Shown piece after piece: positions 54,055-64,000 of a DNA stretch of 64,000 bases. The DNA comes from Arabidopsis thaliana (taxonomy: Eukaryota > Streptophyta > Magnoliopsida > Brassicales > Brassicaceae). The stretch covers positions 755,001 through 819,000 of the forward strand of contig NC_003071.7 in assembly GCF_000001735.4 (NCBI RefSeq), given 5' to 3'. Position 1 is the first letter of the stretch; every line of letters starts with the position of its first letter. Position numbers and translations under genes: made by a program. The notes under the pieces were generated by a model. That model saw only the letters and a list, made by a program, of their open reading frames with translations. It searched no databases and was not told the DNA's origin.

Positions 54055-54766
54055 TGATCTTTAAACGATATAAATATTTAAAATATTATCTTTTTTACTC
54101 TCATTAAATGTTTAGTTTGTCTTAAACTTTATCCCTCATTTGAAATTTATAAAATAGTTTGAATTAATTTGATTCAATTATAGCTTTCTTTCACAATAAA
54201 CATCTATTTTAGTGATTTTTCTTTAGACATTTAAATTGTTTTCGTTTTGTCTCGATTTTTTAATGTACAACTATTCATATATATCAGTTACCACTTCAAA
54301 CTAAGATAAAATTTGGGTTTGATCGAGTATCTTTTTAAAAGCCTGAAATAAATATATGAAATAAGTAATTAAAATTTGGATATGAACAATTATTGCAAAG
54401 AGATTTGACAATGTTGTTGTTGTTGTTTTGTTAAAAGAGTATACGACAATTTACGTGACTCAACCATCGACCATTCCTTTTGGTTTCAATTCTTTGGGGC
54501 CTTACTTTTTTTTCCTATATATTTTTTAGAAAATTACAACTATAATTTTGAAAGTTAAAACAATCATGCAATATGAGCTGCTTTCAGTTAAAATTTAACC
54601 AATCTATAACTTACTTTTGGCGACCATTGTTAAAACAAATCGAGAGAATAATATTTTTTTTCTTGGACTTATGTTAGTATGGGTAATCTCATGGGATAAG
54701 ATAATTAGTTATTTAATTAGTCTAGTTTGGTACTTTGGTTAAAACTAAAACATAGAGTAGTAATTA

Positions 54767-54975
54767 AAAAATTAGTTGGGGATTAGTTCAAAGTTTGACC
54801 GGAAGGTTTGGAGTGCACGTGAGACGTGAGCGCGTGATGTAATGTTTTGAGATTCAGTCATAACGGAATTTAGACAGCGAAGGACTCTGACAAATCACAG
54901 TTCCATATTCTACTGTGTATGTATTAATAATATTTACTTCTTATCTCAAATAATAAAAATTAGTTGGGGATTAGT
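54767..54975. repeat. Short direct repeat pair
   Basis: AAAAATTAGTTGGGGATTAG occurs near 54767 and near 54956, about 190 bp apart, each followed by T and then unrelated sequence. Confidence 0.7.
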
Positions 54976-57077
54976 ATCCATTTTTCCATATTATTTCTTT
55001 CTCTTTTTTTTTGTATATGTGAAATGAAAAAGGTTATCTTGCCTAGGCCTATAATTTAATTTGTAGAAATAAATTAAAATATAAAACTATAACTATTGTT
55101 GTAGAAACATATAATATAAAGTATTTTAACCAAAAATACATACAATATAAAGAAAAAATAGGTGAGATTTTCGTACATGACTAGTTGACTACATTATTTA
55201 AAATCTCTGGTATTAAAAAAATGTTTTGAAGGATATTTTAAATCATTAATTTAGTTCGAAGGCTTTTTATTTTCAACTAATTTTAAGTTTAATATAATTG
55301 TAAGTTTAATATGATATGCTACTCTATTTTGTATGCTACTTGAAAATGGTGGATACATTTGGTGGAATTTATGATGTAAGCATGCCACGTGAGACATCGT
55401 CCTACATGTATAAAGCACGCGTACATATACGATATGTGTATTTTTCTTTTTCGATCTTCTGTGTATGTATTTTTCAAGTATATATTTTTAGTTTTTTAGT
55501 GTATAGTATTTATTAAATACGATACCAATTATTCCGCATGCATTTCCACCAATTTCACTTCAACTATTAAGAACCCGCGATTAATGTCTCTTTCCTGGTC
55601 ACAGTAGAATTATACAAAGAGCCTTCCGCCAAAACGTTGGACTCGTTCCACCGTAACGATATTGAAACCGTAAAGTCATTGCTCGTGTTCTTTTTTCTGG
55701 ACATAAATCATATTTATTCACCAAGTTTTTGAAATATGTTAGAGAAGATAAATAGATCATCTTTTTACAAGATACAGAATATTATCGGAATGACATGTCG
55801 AGGAATGAGATAAGTGAACTATTATCGGTGATCTTTGCTTAAACAATTGATGATGATCGGTCTCTTCGATATATGAACAATAGAACTACAGAATATTATT
55901 GGAATAAATAAAATATCGAAAATATTGAAACTGCATTTCGTGATAACAAAATACTATACTAAAGATCTCGGTTATTATCATTTTTCACTTCTTTTACCTA
56001 TATTTTTTAAAAATGCATCATATCTATATCGAATCAGTTTTAAGAAAACATAAATACATAAACATTTGATCAATATTGTGGATAGTAAAAAGTAGGGTAA
56101 TCACTTTTTTTTTAGATGTTGTGAATGGTATATCATTAATCACTGTTGTATCTCAATGGTTTTAAGTATGCAATGGAAGTAAAAGAAGGTCGGTGAACTG
56201 ATGAGAAAGGCCCACAAGCAGCCACAAAAAGGCCAACTCTATGATATAAAATGGAACCCAATGCAAAAGTTTACTCTTTTCTCTTCTCATTTTATCAAAT
56301 ATTTTTTTTGTTAAAGTATCAAAAAAAAGGAAATTACACTAAAGTTTACATTTTTCGTTCTTTTCTATCTGCCAACAAAGTTTTAGTCTTTACAATATTC
56401 GTTCCCCCTTTCGAAATAGAATAAATTATGAATTTGTTATCTTTTAGATGGTATTTTCGGATTTTGTTCTTTTTGAATACTTTGTGATTTTTTTTTTTAG
56501 GTTATAGAAATATGATCTAACATGCGTTTTATTTGTTATGTTTCAGTTTAGTCGATTGCAGTTGTTTTTATAGTTTAGTACATATTTTTGCCAAAAAAAA
56601 TCCTAAATACGTATAGTTTTAAGAGTTGAGAAATGGCAAATCCATAAGATTTTAGTATAAGTAGCAATTTCAAAACATTTTGATGAAAAAGGAAAAATCA
56701 AAAATAATTCCTTCGAAATATACATATATTTTCTATTTTAAAACTTTTATAAAAAGTAAATGGATTTACGTGATCAAAAAATTGGAAATAAATATCTGCT
56801 GTATGTCGAAATTTCTCTCTTTTACTATGTGTAGAAGAAATTCATCAACTAATTAAGTATGATATACTATATTGTACGAAATCTCAGATTATCTAAGTTT
56901 AAATTTGTCAATTCAGTATTGAAAATAATTAATGTCTTTTCATTTTTTTTATGAAAATAAAAAATAAAGAACTAATGAAAAATAATATACAAAACCAGTT
57001 AACAATTAATAATATATTATTATTACTTAAGTATGAAATAAAAATTAAAGACAATGAACATCCAAAACAATTATTTA

Positions 57078-57178
57078 TCACTACTTCAAATTTTCTTTAT
57101 AACTACTTAAAATTTAGAACTACTTAATATTTATAACTACTTAACATCCATAACTCTATTTATAAGTACTTAAAATTT
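57078..57178. repeat. Short imperfect tandem repeat
   Basis: Units related to AACTACTTAAAATTTA recur about five times (ACTACTTCAAATTTTC, AACTACTTAAAATTTAG, AACTACTTAATATTTAT, AACTACTTAACATCCAT, AAGTACTTAAAATTTTA) with a period near 17-22 bp. AT-rich minisatellite without known role. Confidence 0.75.
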
Positions 57179-59538
57179 TATTTTGAAAAATTAAAAATGT
57201 TAGAAAGGAAAAAGGATTCCCTCCATAACATGGGTCGTTCTCAATTCTTTATGCCTCACAAATTTGTCATATTGTGGAATTTGGGCTCTACTTTGAAAGA
57301 GATTGAACATTTTTCTCATCATTTCTACATAATATTCTCATTGGATAAATTATTGGTAGCCTCCTATTTTCTAAACCTATAATGCAACTTTACCAACACC
57401 AACTACATATACATGTTCTTCTTTTTTCTATCAGTCAATTATATTTGACAATTTTGACATCATATACTTTGGGGTTTTCATAGCAAAGTATCTACATTCA
57501 TAATATTAATAGTTTGTATGCCATAACATTAAGTCTTACTCTTACGACATGTTTTCCACCAAATAACCAAACTATAACAACCATAGCATATTAACTAATC
57601 TACTAAAAGTAAAATTAATAAGTAAAATACATGGAATTTTAAAGTATGATGCATTAAATTGGAATTCAAGCTAAGACGTTAAGAAATTAAAACAGGACTT
57701 GTACTAGATTTATCTTTTTGTCAATATATCTAAACGATTGCATAGATAGATTTACAACACATTTCATGATTATGGTGGGTTTTATATTGATGATGGAAGG
57801 AGTTGAGAGATAAAATTGGAAATTTAAACGAAATGTGTAAAGAGATTGATTGATTGATTTTTTTTCTTTCAAGGCTTGGCCAACTCTTATGGACTTTGCA
57901 GCTAATTTTTTTTGACTAAACCCCTGACACTATTGCCTTATATATATTCATCCCCCACACATTTTTAAAAACACTTTACATATATACACTAAATAGGGTC
58001 GCATATTTATTGCTGTTTTCTAAAGAGTTTCATTCTCATCCCCAAAAAAAAGAAAGCAACACTATTTATGTATGGTCTACTTAGCATGCTTATCAAAGAA
58101 AAAGGAAGAAGAAAATGAATAGTGAGTCCACATTTTATTAACATTTACAATCAAAATATTTTGCAACGTAACAAAAAGAAAGATCAGAGATAGCTAAGAG
58201 CTTATGTGTATTGTGACAAGGAAATATTTTATCAAATCATTTAAAAAGAATAACATCAGTTTTATAGATCATATGTTTTATGATCGATGATATTCGACAA
58301 AACCCACTACAAGTAATCTTTAGGTTATTACTTTCTAGAAAAATATAGAAATACTTATCTGCATTAATATGATACAGCTAGTCCCATTGTTTTTATTTCT
58401 TAAGTTCCTCTAACTAAAAATCATTATATTTTAGATAATCACTTTCAACTATTCTATTGGTTTGATGAGGTAGTGGTCCAGTGAAGATGGTGGCAAAATT
58501 AGTGAGTAAAACGACTACTTAAAGTCTTAAACGACTATTAAAAAAGCTTAATCCATATATATTGAATGATTGGTTATGTAACAGAACTAATGTTAAGTGG
58601 GAAGTGGGAACTGTGGGTTTTGTTGTTGGAGGAATGGCCCAATTTCCAAAAGAGATTTATTGTTTTTTAATTCACTATTGTATTATATTAATGCTCAATA
58701 GAATGAAATATGTGTATGTGCTCTCTTTTCCTACATTCATCTTCTTTAACATGATCTCATCATGCCAAGCAGAGCGGCCTCTACTCCAATCAAGTAAAAC
58801 CACGTGTCATCATGTTCCATTGTAGTCTCCACTTTAGCACAACCGAATTTAGAGAAATGTAAACAAGAAATTAAAAAGGTATTACGATTTTGATTAAATG
58901 GATTGGAATGGCCGTAAAATAGTGATAAAAAAAAACGTTTTTATGGCTTTTGAATACGTGTTCCTCTGATGATATAATGAAAATTAATCACAGTAAGTTA
59001 GATATTTTCTTAATTATATATAAACATAATTTGAATGGTTATGGTATTGGATGATTATGAAGCTCCACTAGCTCTTATTATTATGTATCTCAAATAATCA
59101 ACTATTTCGTGAGAAACGTGAAACTTTATAAGAAGTTCAAAAGGATACAGTAATACGGTGGCTAAGTAATGATGATCATAGCCCATTAATCACTCTATAC
59201 TAGGATTTCTATGTTCAAAATACGTATTAGTAAACTTGACATTATAATTAATTCGATAAGAATGTTGACAACAAAGAAAAGAAAAAAAATATATATGGAT
59301 GCAACCAAAACTGGCCAAACATATGGTCATGTAAAATTGTTTATATCTTTAAAGTCTACATATACTTTTTACTTGGGAAAATATATCATTTATCAGAAAG
59401 TACGTATAAGGGTCACTTGAAAAACCAAGATTTAAACCCGGTGTTGGTGATTAGATTCGGAAACAAGGAGTTTACTTACACGCACATATTAAAAACTGGT
59501 ACATGTAAATTTCATAGAGTCTTCAGGTCACCGATTCG

Positions 59539-59671
59539 GAAGACCTCACACATGCATAATGGCCTTCACCAAAATAATGAACATAAACATCGTCGCTCAA
59601 AGTCCCTATAAGTTCAATATGTTTATCAATACTTTCCAAATTTTCATGAAGACCTCACACATAATGGCCTT
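59539..59671. repeat. Direct repeat pair in an unidentified relic
   Basis: GAAGACCTCACACAT-GCAT-AATGGCCTT at 59539 recurs as GAAGACCTCACACATAATGG at 59648. Nearby, TTCAATATGTTT-A/G-TCA (59608 and 59694) and CCTATAAGTTC (59605 and 59761) also occur twice. The region 59400-59900 has a less AT-rich character than its surroundings and may be an old transposon or gene relic that I cannot name. Confidence 0.6.
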
Positions 59672-62600
59672 GTAGGTCATCGTCAAGATTTTTTCAATAT
59701 GTTTGTCATTTAAGATCCTTCCCAGATGCATGTAACGAGAGGTGTTTCTAAGATTTTTGCACCTATAAGTTCCTCTCAAGCAGCCCCTTCTCAAACATTC
59801 CAACATTTTTTTTTGGCCTTTAGTTATTGACCACCTCTCTATCGATCCTATAAAGCTATATATCACAAAACGGTAAATCCTAAAAAACATTATGAACAAT
59901 ACTAGACCTCATACTTTAACTAGTGGAGTATATATGAACTCATATAGTTACATTGTTATTGTTTTACGTGTTTAATTCTGAATGGTAACAATAGTAACAA
60001 CACAAATTACTATGTTACAAATCTGGATATGCTATGTAATACATATAGAGTGGAAAATAGAGTTGTGTTGTACTTGATATGTAAACAATTTAATAGTTAT
60101 ATATGAATATTTATGGATATACTGTATGTTAAAGTATAAAGGTGTTCTAGAAGAAAATAACTCAACCAATGTTTGTTTTCGGTCTTACTTTCTAATCAAA
60201 TTTGATATCTTTTGACCAAAATATTAAATGGAATTTTTTATACACTCTAATCTACTACAGAAGGTTATATTTCTCTTGAATTTAGGTATTAGGCCGCTCC
60301 CTTATCATCATGAGTATGTCTTTTATTTTTTTCTACCCCATTCATTGACAAAGAAAAAACCGTTATTAAAAATCTACATATTAGAAAGATAACACTTCTT
60401 TTATTTAAATTTAAAATATAGTAATAACTCTTCAAAAAGCCAAAAAAAAAAAAAAACTATCATGCTAGCAAATAGCAATTTTGTTCCTATGAAAAACATG
60501 AAGATAAATCGGAAAATTCTTAAATCTGCCCCACGTGTGCAAAGAAAATAATTTGATCATTCTTAGAATCTGATTAAAAATGTCAAAATGGATATGTAGA
60601 TGTTGAATTGCTTGGGATTCCTACAACCGTGTGGGCGCCTAACTTTAGAAACTTGAACCCGACTTTTCTAAAACCCTAACCTTTTTCTTTCTTTCTTTCT
60701 TTACTTATTTAGCTTTTAAAATATTCTTTCATGCACGCTCTCCCTACTCCCACAAGCTTCTAGGAATCCGATGCTTGTATTAGCCTTGCTAAATTAAACT
60801 TGGTTTTGGTTGATTGGGCCAATAGTATTACAATTTTAGATCCAATAATATTTGGCTGTGATCCAAGCGAGGAAGTTTGTGTATGGGTATTAATAAGGTT
60901 TCTAACAACTTAGATATTGAGTATAATTATATTTCTTGTATATATTAAAATATAAATTAACATTTTAAGGTATGTTTCATACTAATTTTAATAATCTTCA
61001 ATATAGAAAATTGTAGGATTAAGAAAGAATAAAGAATAGGATATAGGAGTTTATGACATAAGTGCACAATTTAAGGTTTGGTTCTCACCTTGACACTTGA
61101 CCAGAGTTTTTTCTTTGGAAATTGCGTTAGTAAATTGTCGAGGTATACAAAAAAAACACTATAGTATTTTATAATTTTGAAGTTAAACTATAAAACAAAT
61201 TATCTTTACTTTAATTTTCACATATGCATGCATGCATTTGACGTACGAATATGTACATGACCGCACGTAATACAATACGTATAAAATTAGATAACAAAGA
61301 TATGATAATAAAATTTAAGTGTATGTATGTACGTAGAAAATGTGGACATGCATGTGGCTTAAAGGTTTAAACCATGATATAATTCTGCAAGTATTTTATC
61401 TTTATCGAAAGTTGAGAGACATCTCTCTCTCTCTTTACAGTGACAATTTGTTAAATCAATCCTACATCATTTTGTTTTTTGCTAAGATCCCACCGCCCAT
61501 CCACTCTATATACACACTAACACACACACACAGTGTTTAACATTTTACGGCATACTAGTAGTAAGTTGATCTAATACTTCATCAATAATACAATAGTTAT
61601 CATATATTTCAGTTCATTCTCTGCTATAGGAATTAATTATACAGAGAAAATGATCGTTTGTTTGTTTTACAAAAAAGATAAGATGATATCGTTTGTTTTA
61701 TATCTATTTCGGATTTGTCATTTGTGGATCGGTACCAACTTTTGTCGGTAGAAATTTTTAATAATTTGTGTGATGAAACATTTTTACTCTATAATATTTG
61801 TATGTTTTTGAACAACTAAAGAGAAAGAATAATGGTCAAAGTCATGGAACTGGAGAAGACTGCCTCAGATTTGGTGAGAATGTGTCAGACATCAAAGCAA
61901 AGGCTCGACTAAACTCTTTTTTTTTTTAATAGCTATATATATGACCTATCTACTTACTTCTTCATTCAACTATTTTTTATCATTAATTCTGTATCATATA
62001 TATTGGAATCCAATGGAGTTTGAGGTCATCTTTAAATGGTTCAAACCTAACAGATTACAGATATGATCAACACAGCATATATAATGATCAAAATTAGTTT
62101 ATGGTTTGAATGATAATAACGGGTTAGACGAACTGTTCGATCGGTTTAATGTTCTATTGACGAGTCGGATAACGATTTATGTTGTATCAATTTTTTTTTT
62201 ATAAATCTATATGTTCTAGATATATAAAATACTTTTGTTGATATGAAAATTATTCATTATGTATGTACAAGATTAATCAAAGATATCATATAAATTAATA
62301 TTATACACAAATTTATGGACAGCGATAATTAATTAGTTTTTTAAAGAAAATATTGATTTTGCTGGTATGATTGTTTTTTAAAGAAAAATATCATGGAGAT
62401 TGAGTTTTATCTGATAGGATGATTGTTTTTTTTTTGGACAAACATCTGATGATTGTTATTTGTTAACATCAATTTTCACTGAAATCTGTAGTTTTTATTT
62501 CCTTTTTTAGATCTCAGAAGTGCGGCGATTACATCTGAAAAATCAGAAGAATTGGGTTGTATTTTTCATTTAGATAATGCTGCATCATAGTTTCATTAAT

Positions 62601-64000
62601 ATTGACTTATATAATATGAAATTATAATTATATTCACGGTTTTATTTTGCATTAGTTGTTTATATATATCATGGTTTTATTTGCCGTAGTTCTTTGTATT
62701 ATCTATCCTACAGTAATTGTTTATATCTTTGGAATTTTTGAAAATCTGTCTTAAACTCTGAGTGTTTTTTCTTTAAAAAAAATTGTAATGAAATTGGATT
62801 TCTTCCTTAAATTAATGTTAATTTTGAATTGAAAAATTATTAAAAAAATTTATAGTGTGAGGTCGTACTCATTTGATATGCACAGAGCGTGTGACCCGAA
62901 GCTTGAATGGTGTGTTTTTGTAGTAGGACCAAACAATAACATAATTTATACTTTAAATATCTCTTTTGTTTCATTTAAGTTTGGCTGTCACATTATTGTC
63001 TGATTTATAATCATATACGACAATATCATTATTAGTTGCAGACTCTCGCAGGCATATATATTCATAAGAAGAAAAAGAAAATTATATAGCTAGTAACTGT
63101 CCAAAAAGAAGCAAGAAATTCTATAAGAAACTGCAATAAATAAGAGATATATCTATTTTAATAATACAAACAAAAACCATCATAAGTCATAACAATTAAC
63201 AAGCTGAAAAAAAATAACAATGTAACAAGCTTAATTAATGGGCCAGTGAGCAATTGTAATGTCTGGGTTTATGTCACCACAAAGCCCAAATCCAAGTTCA
63301 GTTTACATATATGACATTTAGGCCCAATGACATTAACTACATGGACTTGTTTTGGATATCATATGACTGACTACATTGTAGCTTAAAATTTCTTTCAGAA
63401 AACTGAAAATTTAGAAATGATAATTTAGGATATTATTTTATGATCTACGAATGTTTTTGACATCTTGCAATGTACAGATATGAAGTTTGAAGTAATACAT
63501 TTTTATGCAATTATGCTCGACGAATTTACCTCTACACATTTTCTCAACACTAACAAACATATTAGTATCCCATTTTTTCGTTTTTGTCAACAACTTTTAC
63601 AACCAAAACGGTTCTCTGAATTACAAATCTGAACCAAGTTTTATATAAAGTTAAACAAAATCTTTCAATTTATGTGAAAACAGTAATCAGGTTATTTACA
63701 TGACTCGGTTTTAAAGGCGTGTGTGAACTGTATAAAATCTTTGAGTCCTCCAACTTTTCTTGATCCTAACATTTTGTTTGCAAACTGAAAAACTATAAAT
63801 GAAAAGAAAACTACAAAAATCAGGTTTGCTTAAAGAGGAAGAAGCTAAACACATCACGTGTAGAAATGCTGACATGTGTAGATTTTCTTACATAATTAAA
63901 CTTTCACTTATATATTTTTTTCATTTTTATGGTTTATTTATAGGGGCATTAGATCGGTTAGAGAAAGCACGAGGTGGTCTGGACGAATCAAATCGTGGTA

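Larger units (their letters stand above)
54060..64000. other. Gene-poor AT-rich region
   Basis: About 10 kb without a supportable gene. All ORFs are under 105 codons and lack coding character. Minor repeats are listed separately. G-box cores occur at about 55385 (GCCACGTGAG), 58800 (ACCACGTGTC), 60533 (CCACGTGTGC) and 63855 (TCACGTGTAG), an RY-type CATGCATGCATG at about 61225, and AGCCCA/GGCCCA motifs at 63240-63330 that may belong to a gene beyond the right edge. I cannot exclude a non-coding RNA gene. Confidence 0.5.

Noticed and set aside
58562..58825. 87-codon ORF as a small secreted protein
   Set aside because: No signal peptide at the N-terminus, no conserved pattern, isolated in AT-rich DNA.
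61826..61911. Short ORF reading MVKVMELEKTASDLVRMCQT as a peptide gene
   Set aside because: Only 26 codons; plausible by chance, and no promoter or homologue can be shown.
1..64000. CRISPR array, phage defence or operon-like system
   Set aside because: No regularly spaced identical repeats; genes are intron-containing plant genes on both strands with individual promoters.

Overview
The window is nuclear DNA of a small-genome crucifer. The proteins match Arabidopsis thaliana chromosome 2 short arm closely, and the gene order is the one I remember for roughly At2g02700 to At2g02820. Locus numbers are from memory; exon models were worked out here from reading frames and GT/AG junctions. Lengths obtained this way (PLPB 399, WHY3 268, UBC2 152, APK2B 426, UTR1 332 aa) agree with the lengths I remember for those families, which supports the models.

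Layout: 1-5.6 kb holds an AT-rich flank with a tRNA-derived SINE, a DC1 zinc-finger gene with a frameshifted tail, and the blue-light PAS/LOV gene PLPB. From 5.6 to 20.2 kb lie a second SINE with perfect target-site duplications, a pectate lyase, a DUF1664 coiled-coil protein, the ssDNA-binding protein WHY3, an intronless PPR gene and the E2 enzyme UBC2. From 20 to 29.7 kb is a scrambled duplicated block: a phosphopantetheinyl-transferase-like gene, a lysine-rich gene of unknown role, a receptor pseudokinase, and stray fragments of UBC2, of the receptor kinase and of a transporter-like gene. From 29.7 to 46.6 kb are long AT-rich spacers with transposon-like pieces around IQD29, a small membrane-protein gene, an ORF broken by one in-frame stop, and the kinase APK2B. 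UTR1 and MYB88 follow. From 52 kb to the end there is no convincing gene: a very short copia-type LTR element with a 5-bp target-site duplication, minor repeats and AT-rich DNA.

The genes are independent plant transcription units, not an operon. Themes are light sensing (PLPB), the cell wall (pectate lyase), organelle gene expression (WHY3, PPR), ubiquitin (UBC2), calmodulin and kinase signalling (IQD29, APK2B, receptor pseudokinase), UDP-sugar transport (UTR1) and stomatal development (MYB88).

The most notable observations are: (1) a one-base excess in MYB88 that breaks its frame; (2) a nine-base GTAAGTTAG relic at the end of the lysine-rich gene that looks like a collapsed intron and supplies its stop codon; (3) an ORF at 40.9-41.5 kb interrupted only by one TAA; (4) two copies of the UBC2/receptor-kinase junction 6.6 kb apart with gene shuffling between them; (5) Helitron-like 3' ends in opposite orientation around a small membrane-protein gene; (6) two well-delimited retroelements. 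I found no CRISPR array, phage, bacterial system or clearly new defence-type system; this is ordinary plant chromosome with local gene decay.
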